From Rhizobium sp. CF122 (GTDB taxonomy: Bacteria > Pseudomonadota > Alphaproteobacteria > Rhizobiales > Rhizobiaceae): a DNA stretch of 64,000 nt. Shown here piece by piece: positions 1 to 8,922 of this stretch. Positions within the stretch are counted from its first letter, which is position 1, and each line of letters starts with the position of its first letter. The stretch spans positions 1 through 64,000 of the forward strand of contig NZ_AKKA01000096.1 of the NCBI RefSeq assembly GCF_000282035.1, in the 5' to 3' direction. The position numbers were made by a program, and so were the translations under genes. A model generated the notes under the pieces. The model saw nothing but the letters and a program-made list of their open reading frames with translations. It searched no databases and was not told the DNA's origin.

Positions 1-401
1 TTGGTGGCGGCCGCCGCCGTCACCGGGTTCGTGCCTTCCGGGATTGCAAGATCGGCGAGGGTCTGCAAAGAGGTCGTCGCCTTCGACTTGGCCGCTTCGA
101 AAACTTCCTGGGTCGGGTCATTGCCGTCTGCAAAGAGCGCCTTAAGTTCCGAAATGGACTGGCCTGCCTCCGAAGCAAGGCGACCGACTTTCTGGGTCGT
201 TTCGGCATCGTCGGGGGCTGACGGGCGTGAAGTCTTGGCAGATTCGGTAACCGTCTTCTTCACTTCGGAGCCGGCCTGGTTTATTGCGTCACCAACTTTG
301 GCGGCGTCTCCGCCGATGCGGGGCATGACGAAAAAGACCATCAAAAGAATTGCGACTACAAGCACTGCAAGGGCCAGCAAGCCGGCACGGTTTCTCATCA
401 T
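1..401 (-). CDS. Membrane-anchored protein, N-terminal part (probable LysM-domain protein), cut by the window edge
   Basis: The frame is open from an ATG at 401 to the window edge without a stop, giving about 133 residues. It begins with a short basic stretch and one hydrophobic segment (about residues 7-28), so it is an inner-membrane anchor or uncleaved signal. An Ala/Ser/Thr/Lys-rich, low-complexity helical region follows. A GGGGAG ribosome site lies 5 nt before the ATG. Rhizobial proteins that start this way next to a LOG-family gene usually end in a LysM peptidoglycan-binding domain. That domain would lie outside the window, so this name is an inference. It is divergent from the next gene. 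Confidence 0.6.
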   Translation of the reverse strand, partial: MMRNRAGLLALAVLVVAILLMVFFVMPRIGGDAAKVGDAINQAGSEVKKTVTESAKTSRPSAPDDAETTQKVGRLASEAGQSISELKALFADGNDPTQEVFEAAKSKATTSLQTLADLAIPEGTNPVTAAAAT

Positions 402-556
402 CACGTCTCCCCAGGCGGCAATCTTGCCGGACTTCCTAAAATTGCTAGCGATTCCCGCTGCTTTGCACAAGCAGTCAAAGTAGCCAGGCAAATGTAAGAC
501 GCAGGTTTTCCGTCATTTTTCTTGACTGGAGCCAGAGAGAATAGTTGTTTGCCCGT

Positions 557-1183
557 ATGACAGATCAATCTCATTCCATTCGCTCCATCTGTGTTTACTG
601 CGGCTCGCGACCGGGCAGCGATCCCCGCCATATGGCAGCCGGCCGTGCGCTGGGTAAGGAAATCGCCGAGTATGGCCTGCGCCTCGTCTATGGTGGAGGC
701 ACCAAGGGCATAATGGGGGCTGTGGCGAGCGGCGTGCTTTCGAACGGTGGTCAGGTAACCGGCATCATCCCCGAGTTCCTGATCGACATGGAGGCTACGC
801 GCCATTCCCTCGGCCAGCTCAATGAGTTGATTGTAACGCCTGATATGCATACGCGCAAACATGCCATGTTCGAGCGCTCCGATGCCTTCGTCGCGCTGCC
901 GGGCGGGATCGGCACGCTGGAGGAAATCGTCGAGATCATGACCTGGGCGCAGCTCGGCCGTCACGAGAAGCCGATGGTGTTTGCCAATATCGGCGGCTTC
1001 TGGGATCCGATGATGGAGCTCATGCGCCACATGACAGACGAAGGTTTCGTCCACACGGCCCATCGCGTCCAGCCGCTCGTTATAGACGACATATCCGAAA
1101 TCATCCCCGGCATCGTGGCACAGGCGGCCGAAATCGCATCGCTGGACCGCGAGGGCGAGGATGCGGTGATCTCGAAGATGTAA
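557..1183 (+). CDS. TIGR00730/LOG family Rossmann-fold protein (cytokinin riboside 5'-monophosphate phosphoribohydrolase type)
   Basis: The protein has 208 residues from the ATG at 557. It carries the family signature PGGIGTLEE, an early Gly-rich YGGGTKGIMG loop and the opening ICVYCGSRPG. Characterised LOG proteins cleave the N-glycosidic bond of nucleoside 5'-monophosphates, releasing a free base such as a cytokinin or adenine plus ribose 5-phosphate. Length and motifs fit a complete cytosolic enzyme. An in-frame TTG at 545 sits closer to the AGAGAG ribosome site and is a possible alternative start. The true substrate in bacteria of this group is uncertain. Confidence 0.88.
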   Translation: MTDQSHSIRSICVYCGSRPGSDPRHMAAGRALGKEIAEYGLRLVYGGGTKGIMGAVASGVLSNGGQVTGIIPEFLIDMEATRHSLGQLNELIVTPDMHTRKHAMFERSDAFVALPGGIGTLEEIVEIMTWAQLGRHEKPMVFANIGGFWDPMMELMRHMTDEGFVHTAHRVQPLVIDDISEIIPGIVAQAAEIASLDREGEDAVISKM

Positions 1184-1211
1184 CGGCGTCCCTAGATCAG
1201 GATGACTTTAG

Positions 1212-1222
1212 GCCCGATGGGC
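1212..1222. terminator. Short GC-rich hairpin between the LOG gene and rarD
   Basis: GCCC-gat-GGGC forms a four-base-pair stem in the 66-bp gap between two convergent stops. There is no clear T tract, so this is a weak candidate terminator. Confidence 0.3.
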
Positions 1223-1249
1223 TGAAATCTGGACTGACCCGGCATCCTG

Positions 1250-2164
1250 CTAGCGCTCCCGGCTCCCCTTGAGCATCGCCCAGCTGTAGAGGAACAAGCC
1301 CGCCCAGATCAGTGGGAAGGCGATCATGCGCGCGGTGCCGAGCGGTTCGTGGAACACGAAGATCGCGATGAGGAAGATCATCGTCGGCGCGATGTACTGC
1401 ATGATGCCGATGGTCGAAAGCCGCAACAGCTTGGCGCCATTGGCATAGATCATCAGCGGTACGGCGGTGACGATGCCGCAGCCGAGCAGCAGGGCGGTAT
1501 CGGCCCAGCCGGTGCGATAGAAGTGTCCTTCACCGCTGCCGAGCTCCAGATAGAGAACGTAGAACAGCGCCGGGACGCTGAGGATCAAAACCTCGAGGAA
1601 GAAACCCTGGTTCGGGCCGAGCGGCAACGTCTTGCGAAACAGAGCATAGAGACCCCAGGAAATCGTCAGCGTCAGCGCTATCCAGGGAATGCCGCCGCTA
1701 TCAAGCGCCAATACGACGACCGCAAGGCCAGCCAACGCAATAGCTGCGATTTGCGCCGGGCGCAGCCGCTCCTTCAGCACGACCGCGCCAAGGAAGATGC
1801 TGAACAGCGGGTTGATGAAGTAGCCGAGCGCCGCATCGATCGCGTGGCCACTGCCGATCGCCCAGACATAGGTGCCCCAATTGACGGTGATCAGCGCAGC
1901 AGTGAGCGCCGCCATGGCCAGCATCCGCGGCGACCGCAAGGCAGTGCGGATATCTTGCGTTCGGCCGAGGACGATGAGCACTAGACCCGCCAAGGGCAAG
2001 GACCAGAGGATGCGATGAGCGATGACCTCCGCCGGCGAAATATGAGCGACGGCCTTCATGTAGATCGGAAGGAAACCCCACAGAAGATACGCCGTCAGTG
2101 CAAAGGCGAAGCCACGTGGACTGTCTTCGTTCTTGACGATCGGAGCGCTTGCATTGGCGGACAT
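1250..2164 (-). CDS. rarD: EamA-family transporter, RarD type
   Basis: The protein has 304 residues and about ten hydrophobic segments arranged as two EamA repeats, typical of the drug/metabolite transporter superfamily. The first segment, with TAYLLWGFLPIYMKAV, is characteristic of the RarD subgroup. It is an inner-membrane exporter of unknown substrate; chloramphenicol sensitivity was the phenotype that named the family. The ATG at 2164 follows a spaced purine-rich site. It is convergent with the LOG gene and divergent from the methyltransferase. No linked regulator is visible. Confidence 0.87.
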   Translation of the reverse strand: MSANASAPIVKNEDSPRGFAFALTAYLLWGFLPIYMKAVAHISPAEVIAHRILWSLPLAGLVLIVLGRTQDIRTALRSPRMLAMAALTAALITVNWGTYVWAIGSGHAIDAALGYFINPLFSIFLGAVVLKERLRPAQIAAIALAGLAVVVLALDSGGIPWIALTLTISWGLYALFRKTLPLGPNQGFFLEVLILSVPALFYVLYLELGSGEGHFYRTGWADTALLLGCGIVTAVPLMIYANGAKLLRLSTIGIMQYIAPTMIFLIAIFVFHEPLGTARMIAFPLIWAGLFLYSWAMLKGSRER

Positions 2165-2272
2165 CGAGTGTTTCCATATTTGTTCTTGTTATGGATCCGC
2201 TTAACGTAACGGACGTGAATAGGCCAATTCATTTCGGTGAATAGATGCTGGCCCATCGCGACGGTGAAGACC

Positions 2273-3136
2273 ATGGACGAAGAAGCTCTTGCGAACTGCC
2301 GCAGAGCATTTGCCTCCCGGGTACTTGCGAAGGAAGGCGTGCAAGACGACGACGCGCTGCTACAGGCCTTTGCAGCGGTACCGCGCGAGCGGTTCCTAGG
2401 GCCGCCGCCATGGAAGATGGCGGGATGGGGAGGCTATGTCGATGCCTCGGGAGATGCCTCTGTCGTCTATCAGGACGTGCTGTTTGCGCTTCAGCATGAA
2501 CGGCATATCAACAACGGCAGCCCGAGCCTTCACGCCCGGGGAATCCACAAGTTGGCGCTCCGTCAGGGGGATACCGTCTGTCATGTGGGCGCCGGCAGCG
2601 GCTACTACACGGCAATCATGTCCCTGCTTGTTGGCAGCGGCGGTCATGTCACCGCCGTCGAATTCGATGGCGAACTGGCGATGCGGGCAGAAGAAAATCT
2701 CCGCGACTATCCGAATGTTCGCGTTGTCCATGGCAATGGGGTCGAATGGCCGCGCGAGCCGACAGATGCCGTCTATGTGAACTTTGCCATCCACTTTCCA
2801 GCCGAAGCCTGGGTGGAGCGATTGAGTGTCGGCGGCCGGCTGATCCTGCCGCTGGGCGTCCCCGATGTCGATGCGGCGGGGCCGACCGGTCTTGGTTCCT
2901 ACGCTGGCTTCTTCCTGTTCCGCCGCGAAGACCTTGGTTACGCTGCCGAATATCTTGGGCCCGTCGCGTTTGTCTGGGCGGAGGCCGTAAAGGGTGGGTT
3001 CGATAGTTACCGGCGGCTGGAGGCCGCCTTCTACAAGGGCGGTGTGGAACAGGTCCGCGCCCTGCGCTGGAAGACCGCGCGACAGGGCAAGGAGTGGTAT
3101 TCGGAGGCGGATTGGGGCCTCGTCGTCGGTGCCTGA
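2273..3136 (+). CDS. PCMT-like SAM-dependent methyltransferase
   Basis: The protein has 287 residues from the ATG at 2273; a GTG at 2237 in the same frame would add 12. The SAM-binding loop reads VCHVGAGSGYYTA near residue 90, followed by an acidic motif (AVEFDGE). The N-terminal RERFLGPPPW region resembles protein-L-isoaspartate O-methyltransferases (PF01135). Classical PCMT is near 210 residues, so the extra C-terminal segment (EAVKGGFDSY onward) sets this apart. It could repair isoaspartyl residues or methylate another substrate. It is monocistronic and convergent with cimA, leaving a 3-bp gap. Confidence 0.72.
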   Translation: MDEEALANCRRAFASRVLAKEGVQDDDALLQAFAAVPRERFLGPPPWKMAGWGGYVDASGDASVVYQDVLFALQHERHINNGSPSLHARGIHKLALRQGDTVCHVGAGSGYYTAIMSLLVGSGGHVTAVEFDGELAMRAEENLRDYPNVRVVHGNGVEWPREPTDAVYVNFAIHFPAEAWVERLSVGGRLILPLGVPDVDAAGPTGLGSYAGFFLFRREDLGYAAEYLGPVAFVWAEAVKGGFDSYRRLEAAFYKGGVEQVRALRWKTARQGKEWYSEADWGLVVGA

Positions 3137-3139
3137 CGC

Positions 3140-4756
3140 CTACTCGGCGGCGATCTTGCCGGCCAGTTGTCGGTTCTTCATGAGCTTGTAGATCACCGAG
3201 TCCATCAGCGCCTGGAACGACGCATCGATGATGTTCTCAGACACGCCGACCGTCCACCAGCGAACGCCGTCACTATCGGTAGATTCGATGAGAACGCGGG
3301 TGATCGCCTCGGTACCGCCGTTGAGGATACGGACCTTGAAGTCGGCCAGCACCAGATCGTCGATCTCGTGCTGGTATTTGCCGAAGTCCTTGCGCAGTGC
3401 GAGGTCGAGCGCATTGACCGGACCGTCGCCTTCTGCCACCGACATGATCGTCTGCCCGTCGATGACGACTTTCACCACCGCTTCCGAGACGATCTTAACT
3501 CGCCCGTGGGAATCGAAGCGGCGCTCGACCATCACGCGGAACCCCTCGATCGAGAAAAATTCCGGGATGGTTCCGAGGGTCCGCCGAGCAAGCAGCTCGA
3601 AGCTCGCATCGGCGCCCTCATAGGCATAGCCCGATGCCTCGCGCTCCTTGACCAGCGCGATCAGGCGGTCGAGCTTCGGATCGTCCTTGCCGACCTCGAT
3701 GCCGCGCCGCTTCAGTGCGTTAATGAAGTTCGCCTTGCCCCCCTGGTCAGAGACCATGACCTTGCGGAAATTACCGACGCTTTCAGGCGTCACATGCTCA
3801 TAAGTGCGCGGATCCTTGAGCAAAGCCGAAGCATGAATGCCAGCCTTTGTCGCAAAGGCAGACGCGCCGACATAAGGCATCTGATGATCGGGCGAGCGGT
3901 TCAACAGCTCGTCGAAAGCGTGCGAGAGTCGTGTGAGATTCAACAATCGCTCGGTGTCGATCGAGGTTTCGAACCGGGATGAATACGCTTCCTTCAGCGC
4001 CAGCGTCGGGATTAGGGTCACGAGGTTGGCATTGCCGCAGCGCTCGCCGATGCCGTTCAGCGTGCCCTGAATCTGTCGCACACCCGCTTCCACGGCGGCA
4101 AGCGAATTGGCGACCGCCTGACCGGTGTCGTTGTGCGCGTGGATGCCAAGACAGTGACCGGGAACGCCCGCCGCAATAACCGCGTGGACAATGGTCCGGA
4201 TTTCCGGCGGCTGCGTACCGCCATTGGTATCGCAGAGCACGACCCAGCGTGCGCCGGACTCATAGGCGGTCTTGGCGCAGGCGATAGCATAGGCGGGGTT
4301 TGCCTTGTAACCGTCGAAGAAATGTTCGCAGTCGACCAATGCCTCCTTGCCGGCGGCGACGGCGGCCTTGACGCTCTCAGCGATGCTTTCGAGGTTTTCC
4401 TCGTTCGTGCAACCGAGCGCCACCTTCACATGGTAGTCCCAGCTCTTGGCGACAAAACAGATCGCGTCACTCTTGGCCTGCAGCAGGCTTGCCAGGCCCG
4501 GGTCGTTCGAGGCCGAAACACCGGCTCGCTTCGTCATCCCGAAGGCGACGAAGCGAGCTTGTGTCGTGCGCTTCTCGGCGAAAAAGGCAGTATCCGTCGG
4601 ATTGGCGCCGGGATAGCCGCCTTCGACATAATCAAGGCCGAACTCATCAAGCATGGTCGCGATCGCAATCTTGTCTTCGACGGAGAAGTCGATGCCGGGC
4701 GTCTGCTGCCCGTCGCGGAGCGTCGTGTCGAAGAGGTAGATCTTTTCGCGTGTCAT
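3140..4756 (-). CDS. cimA: (R)-citramalate synthase
   Basis: The protein has 538 residues. The N-terminal HMGL-like TIM barrel starts with the DTTLRDGQQTPG signature and includes HAHNDTG, whose His residues bind the metal. The C-terminal third matches the LeuA-type allosteric domain. The length and the DGQQTPG variant point to citramalate synthase (TIGR00977) rather than 2-isopropylmalate synthase. The enzyme condenses pyruvate with acetyl-CoA as a threonine-independent entry to isoleucine. It starts 30 bp after pip on the same strand and may be the last gene of the cysS transcript. Confidence 0.9.
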   Translation of the reverse strand: MTREKIYLFDTTLRDGQQTPGIDFSVEDKIAIATMLDEFGLDYVEGGYPGANPTDTAFFAEKRTTQARFVAFGMTKRAGVSASNDPGLASLLQAKSDAICFVAKSWDYHVKVALGCTNEENLESIAESVKAAVAAGKEALVDCEHFFDGYKANPAYAIACAKTAYESGARWVVLCDTNGGTQPPEIRTIVHAVIAAGVPGHCLGIHAHNDTGQAVANSLAAVEAGVRQIQGTLNGIGERCGNANLVTLIPTLALKEAYSSRFETSIDTERLLNLTRLSHAFDELLNRSPDHQMPYVGASAFATKAGIHASALLKDPRTYEHVTPESVGNFRKVMVSDQGGKANFINALKRRGIEVGKDDPKLDRLIALVKEREASGYAYEGADASFELLARRTLGTIPEFFSIEGFRVMVERRFDSHGRVKIVSEAVVKVVIDGQTIMSVAEGDGPVNALDLALRKDFGKYQHEIDDLVLADFKVRILNGGTEAITRVLIESTDSDGVRWWTVGVSENIIDASFQALMDSVIYKLMKNRQLAGKIAAE

Positions 4757-4786
4757 GATGGTGGTCCTGTCGGCCTTGTGGGCTCG

Positions 4787-5746
4787 TTATTGCTTTCCGG
4801 CGAACTTGTCTGTGGCGCGGATCAGCTTGTCGAGGATGCCGGGCTCCGAAAACGCATGCCCCGCGCCTTCGATCAGATGGAACTCCGCCGTTGGCCATGC
4901 CTTGTGCAGCAGCCAGGCATACTTTGCCGGGCAGGGCATGTCGTAACGGCCATGCACGATGACGCCGGGAATGTCCTTCAGCTTATGGGCATCATGCAGC
5001 AGCTGGCCTTCGTCCATCCAGCCGGCATTGACGAAGAAGTGGTTCTCGATGCGGGCGAAAGCATAGGCAAAGTCGGCCTCCTCGAACTTGCCGCTGGTCG
5101 ACTTTTCCGGCAGCAGCGTGATCGTTTCGCCTTCCCAGATGCTCCAGGCTTGGGCCGCTTGAAGGGCAACGGCCCGGTCCGACCCGGTCAGTCGGCGATT
5201 GTAGGCCAGCATCATCTCATGGCGTTCTTCCGGTGGGATCGGCGCGATGAAGCGCTCCCATTTGTCGGGGAACATCTCCGACACGCCGAACTGATAATAC
5301 CAGTCGAGCTCGGCTCTGGTGAGCGTATAGATGCCGCGCACAACCAGCTCGGAAACGCGCTCCGGGTGCTTCTCGGCATAGGCGAGCGCCAGCGTCGAAC
5401 CCCATGAGCCACCGAACACCTGCCATTTCTCGACGCCTGCCATCTCGCGCAGCCGTTCGATGTCGGCGACGAGGTGCCAGGTCGTGTTGGCATTGAGGTC
5501 TGCGTGCGGCGTGGACTTGCCGCAGCCACGCTGGTCGAACAGCAGCACATCGTAGAGTGCGGGATCGAACAAGCGGCGGTGGCTCGGCGAAAAGCCGCCG
5601 CCGGGACCGCCGTGCAGGAACACTGCCGGTTTTGCACCCGGTGTGCCCGAACGCTCCCAATAGATCTTGTGGCCGTCACCGACGTCGAGGTGGCCCGACG
5701 CATAGGGTTCGATCTCGGGATAGAGGGTACGGAGCACTTCAGTCAT
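4787..5746 (-). CDS. pip: Proline iminopeptidase (alpha/beta hydrolase, S33 family)
   Basis: The protein has 319 residues. It shows the alpha/beta hydrolase oxyanion HGGPGGG motif, the nucleophile elbow GGSWGS, and near the end an Asp (GRYDM) and a His (GAGHA) completing the triad. The enzyme removes N-terminal proline from peptides in the cytosol. The ATG at 5746 overlaps the TGA of the upstream GFA gene in the 4-nt sequence ATGA, so translation is probably coupled. An upstream in-frame extension to 6058 is antisense-like and has no family similarity, so it was discarded. Confidence 0.92.
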   Translation of the reverse strand: MTEVLRTLYPEIEPYASGHLDVGDGHKIYWERSGTPGAKPAVFLHGGPGGGFSPSHRRLFDPALYDVLLFDQRGCGKSTPHADLNANTTWHLVADIERLREMAGVEKWQVFGGSWGSTLALAYAEKHPERVSELVVRGIYTLTRAELDWYYQFGVSEMFPDKWERFIAPIPPEERHEMMLAYNRRLTGSDRAVALQAAQAWSIWEGETITLLPEKSTSGKFEEADFAYAFARIENHFFVNAGWMDEGQLLHDAHKLKDIPGVIVHGRYDMPCPAKYAWLLHKAWPTAEFHLIEGAGHAFSEPGILDKLIRATDKFAGKQ

Positions 5747-6219
5747 ATTTTGACGCCTTCGGCTGGCCAGGTTGCAGTATCGTGATCGGGATGCTGGAAG
5801 GAGATAATCGCCTCCTGCCGCGCGTAATAGTCGGGGTCCGTGTGAACAGGTTGATCGAAGATCGTCTCGACCCACGGAATGCGTGCGTCGTAATTGACCT
5901 GGATTTGCGGTGCCAGATCGCTGCGATCGTCGAAGGTGCCGATCGCCAACTCCAACCCGCCGGGGTGTCGATAGGTCATGGGCGTGCCGCAGTTCTTGCA
6001 AAAGCCGCGATCGATATTGACGGAAGACTGGAAATAGCTGGGCTCGCCGCGCGTCCACTCCATGCCTTCGTCAGGTGCGGTGACGAGAGCGGAGAAGAAG
6101 CCGCCGAACTGCTTTTGGCACATGCGGCAATGGCAGATCGAAGGGCGGCCAAGTTTGCCGCTGATGCGGAATCTGACTGCGCCGCACTGGCAACCGCCGG
6201 CTCGAATGGGTTCGCTCAT
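5743..6219 (-). CDS. GFA-fold zinc protein, copy 1 (glutathione-dependent formaldehyde-activating family)
   Basis: The protein has 158 residues. It carries the zinc-ligand pattern of the family: C10-x-C12, C29-x-C31-x2-C34 and C74-x2-C77, in GGCQCGAVRF, ICHCRMC and GFCKNCG. The tail contains FQHPDHDTATWP, shared with the two upstream copies. The family founder, Gfa, was proposed to promote the condensation of formaldehyde with glutathione, but most paralogues have no known substrate. Start and stop both overlap neighbours as ATGA (6216-6219 and 5743-5746). This is the third of three tandem paralogues in transcription order. Confidence 0.88.
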   Translation of the reverse strand: MSEPIRAGGCQCGAVRFRISGKLGRPSICHCRMCQKQFGGFFSALVTAPDEGMEWTRGEPSYFQSSVNIDRGFCKNCGTPMTYRHPGGLELAIGTFDDRSDLAPQIQVNYDARIPWVETIFDQPVHTDPDYYARQEAIISFQHPDHDTATWPAEGVKI

Positions 6220-6704
6220 GCTGACGCTCCGGTTGGCCAATGGGCTGTGTCGTGGTCGGGGTGCTGATGATTGCTCGCGGCAATCGCGTTTTCGCGCTCG
6301 GGTGTTTCTGGTTCCGGCTCGACGGGCAGGGCATCGAGTTTGTGAAACCAGCTCATCTTGCGTCCGGTGTTCGATTGCATCACCGGCTTGACGCTATCGG
6401 GATCGTCCAATGAACCGAGCACGATGTTGATGAAGTCCGCACCCGGAACATCGTAGAAAAGCGGTGTCCCACAGTCCGCGCAAAAGCCGCGGCGCACGAT
6501 ATCGGAAGAGTGAAACCATTTGGGCTCGCCGCGCGTCAGTGCGAAATCCGTCCGCTTCGCCGCGGCCAGCGGCATGAAATAGTTCCCGGCGGCCTTCTGG
6601 CACATGCGGCAATGGCAGAGGTGCGGATAACCGAGTTCGCCAACGGCCCGGTAACGAACCGCACCGCATTGGCAACCTCCACTCAGAGCCACAGCTGGTG
6701 TCAT
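6216..6704 (-). CDS. GFA-fold zinc protein, copy 2
   Basis: The protein has 162 residues from the ATG at 6704, which has GAGGAGAG seven or so bases upstream, inside the end of copy 3. It has the same cysteine scaffold: GGCQCGAVRY, LCHCRMCQK and GFCADCGTPL. The tail HQHPDHDTAHWP is also conserved. It differs from copy 1 in the middle region (KRTDFALTRGEPKWFHSS) and in the substrate-side loops, so the copies are old duplicates rather than recent ones. It overlaps both neighbours by 4 nt. Substrate unknown. Confidence 0.88.
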   Translation of the reverse strand: MTPAVALSGGCQCGAVRYRAVGELGYPHLCHCRMCQKAAGNYFMPLAAAKRTDFALTRGEPKWFHSSDIVRRGFCADCGTPLFYDVPGADFINIVLGSLDDPDSVKPVMQSNTGRKMSWFHKLDALPVEPEPETPERENAIAASNHQHPDHDTAHWPTGASA

Positions 6705-7177
6705 GGATTTCTCTCCTCGGGCCACGTCGTCGTGTCATGGTCCGGATGCTGGTAGGAGACGATGTCGAGCACGAAGGGGGCCGCCTCGGCATCCTCTTCG
6801 GTCTCGCGCGCAGGCAACTCATGCAGGTGGTCAACGAAGCCGATCTTGCCTTCGGTGCCAAACTGGATGACTGGCGGAAGGGCGGACGGATCATCGAAGG
6901 CGCCTGCTGCGACCGCCATGCCATCCGGCGCCTCGTAAGTCAGCGGCGTGCCGCAATCGGCGCAGAAGCCGCGCTCGACCACGTTGGACGAACGAAAGCG
7001 CTTGCGCTTGCCGCGCGTCCATTCGAACTCGGCGCCACGCACGGAGACCAGCGGTGCGTAATAGGCACCGAACGCCTTCTGACACATGCGGCAATGACAG
7101 ATGGACGAATCCTTCAACATTCCGCGAACGCGGAAGCGGATCGCCCCGCACTGGCAGCCGCCGGTATAGGTGCTCAT
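6701..7177 (-). CDS. GFA-fold zinc protein, copy 3 (first of the tandem set in transcription order)
   Basis: The protein has 158 residues from the ATG at 7177, which overlaps the cysS stop in ATGA (7174-7177). It has GGCQCGAIRF, ICHCRMCQK and GFCADCGTPL, and ends with YQHPDHDTTTWP. It contains a basic insert (RGKRKRFRSS) where copies 1 and 2 have other residues. Coupling to cysteinyl-tRNA synthetase is suggestive because family members are thiol/zinc proteins, but a functional link is only inference. Confidence 0.88.
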   Translation of the reverse strand: MSTYTGGCQCGAIRFRVRGMLKDSSICHCRMCQKAFGAYYAPLVSVRGAEFEWTRGKRKRFRSSNVVERGFCADCGTPLTYEAPDGMAVAAGAFDDPSALPPVIQFGTEGKIGFVDHLHELPARETEEDAEAAPFVLDIVSYQHPDHDTTTWPEERNP

Positions 7178-8565
7178 CTCTTCACCTCCCACTTGGTCAC
7201 TCGTTCGCCGGTGGCCGGATCCTTGCCGTCCTTGAGCTGGATGCCTTCGGCAAGCAGCGTGTCGCGGATCTTGTCGGCCTCGGCGAAGTTCTTCGCCTTA
7301 AGCAATTCGAGCCGCGCCTTCACGCGCCGGTCGATTTCGATGGCGACCGCTTCGTCGATCTCGGCCTTCTCAGGCAGAACGCCGAGCAAAGCCGCGCTGG
7401 CGGCGAATGTCGCGTGATCGCCGGACTGGGCAAGCGCATGCAACGCCTGGATGGCTGCCACCGTGTTGAGGTCGTCGGCCAAGGCGCTGAGGACAGCAGC
7501 GTCGGGCTGCGCGCCCGCAGCATCTGCTGCCGGCCATTTGGCGAGCACCCGTTCGGCCTCCTCCAGCCGCTTGACCGAAAAATCGATCGGCTCGCGGTAG
7601 TGGGTCATCAGCATGGCAAGACGCAGTACTTCGCCGGGCCACTGCCGGCCGCCGAACTTCTCGGTGTGCAGCAACTCGTAGATAGTGACGAAATTGCCTT
7701 CCGACTTCGACATCTTTCGGCCCTCGACCTGCAGAAAGCCGTTGTGCATCCAGACGTTCGCCATGACCTTGGTGCCGTGGGCGCAACGCGACTGGGCGAT
7801 CTCGTTCTCATGGTGGGGGAAGATCAGGTCGAGGCCGCCGCCGTGAATGTCGAAGACTTCGCCGAGGTAGCGCTCGCTCATGGCAGAGCACTCGATATGC
7901 CATCCCGGACGACCGCGCCCCCAGGGGCTCTCCCAGCCGGGCTCGCTCTCGCTCGAAAGCTTCCACAGCACGAAGTCGCCGGGGTTTTTCTTATGCGCCT
8001 CGACCGCGACGCGGGCGCCGGCCTGCTGTTCCTCGAGGTTGCGCCTGGAAAGCGCGCCGTAATCTGCCATGGATTTCGTGTTGAACAGCACTTCGCCGGC
8101 CGCCTGATAGGCGTGACCCTTGGCAATCAGCTTCTCGATGATCTCGATCATCTGGGCGATGTTGTCGGTCGCCCGCGGCTGGATCGTCGGATCAAGGCAG
8201 CCGAGGGCCTTGGCGTCTTGGAGATATTGCGTCTCGGTTCTTTCGGTGACCAGCCGGATCGCCTCGTTCAGCGGCAAACCGGGGTGGTCGCGCAGAGCCC
8301 GCGCATTGATCTTGTCGTCGACGTCGGTGATGTTGCGCGCGTAGGTGACATGTTTGGCGCCATAGACATGGTTCAGCAGCCGAAACAGCACGTCGAAGAC
8401 TATAGCGGGACGCGCGTTGCCGATATGGGCGTAGTCATAAACAGTCGGGCCGCAGACATACATGCGGACGTTTAGCGGATCGATCGGCGCAAACGCCGTC
8501 TTTTCGCGCGACAGCGTGTTGTAAAGCTTTAGTTCCGGCTTCTTAGTGTCTGGCGCGCCGGCCAT
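7174..8565 (-). CDS. cysS: Cysteinyl-tRNA synthetase
   Basis: The protein has 463 residues from the ATG at 8565, preceded by GGGAGAG. The class I signature is seen as HIGNAR after YVCGPTVYD, and the KMSKS loop as RKMSKSEGN. Zinc ligands are visible in YVCG, WHIECS and FPHHENE. It charges tRNA-Cys in the cytosol. It is the first gene of a chain cysS-gfa-gfa-gfa-pip in which each junction is an ATGA overlap. An in-frame upstream extension to 8607 has no family similarity. Confidence 0.95.
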   Translation of the reverse strand: MAGAPDTKKPELKLYNTLSREKTAFAPIDPLNVRMYVCGPTVYDYAHIGNARPAIVFDVLFRLLNHVYGAKHVTYARNITDVDDKINARALRDHPGLPLNEAIRLVTERTETQYLQDAKALGCLDPTIQPRATDNIAQMIEIIEKLIAKGHAYQAAGEVLFNTKSMADYGALSRRNLEEQQAGARVAVEAHKKNPGDFVLWKLSSESEPGWESPWGRGRPGWHIECSAMSERYLGEVFDIHGGGLDLIFPHHENEIAQSRCAHGTKVMANVWMHNGFLQVEGRKMSKSEGNFVTIYELLHTEKFGGRQWPGEVLRLAMLMTHYREPIDFSVKRLEEAERVLAKWPAADAAGAQPDAAVLSALADDLNTVAAIQALHALAQSGDHATFAASAALLGVLPEKAEIDEAVAIEIDRRVKARLELLKAKNFAEADKIRDTLLAEGIQLKDGKDPATGERVTKWEVKR

Positions 8566-8922
8566 GTCTACTCTCCCAAAATGCAATGATCCGAAAAATA
8601 CTTCCACCGGCGGGCCGGGGCGTTTCTCATCTTGGGTCTTTGGGAGACGAAAACGGCCAGGCCAGCGAGCGCGCTAGCGAATAATCTTCCGGCAGATAAT
8701 GCAGGTAACCGTTTTCATGGCGGGTTTTATGGCGCGGGAACGGGGATTGGTCAAGGGGGGTGAGAAGCGGTCGGCGCCAGCCGGAGCAATCGATCCAGTG
8801 AATCGATTGCAGCGACGAACATCTAGCTGGTTTGAGCGGATGATCTGAGATTCGTTCGCCATTCTCGCGGCGTAAATCTGATCTAGCCAATTGCGAACAT
8901 GTTGAAAAACCGGGAGGAATAT
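8566..8922. promoter_or_regulatory. 357-bp intergenic region with an inverted repeat, between cysS and the muramidase gene
   Basis: This divergent spacer holds the cysS promoter and that of the muramidase gene. The one clear structure is a 9-bp inverted repeat, GCAATCGAT at 8786-8794 and ATCGATTGC at 8802-8810, with a 7-nt centre, about 110 bp before the muramidase start. It could be an operator or an RNA hairpin. Short open frames on the minus strand here have no support. Nothing else was recognised. Confidence 0.4.

Noticed and set aside
4133..5407. A 424-codon plus-strand frame antisense to cimA and pip
   Set aside because: Both genes on the minus strand have complete active-site motifs; the plus frame has none.
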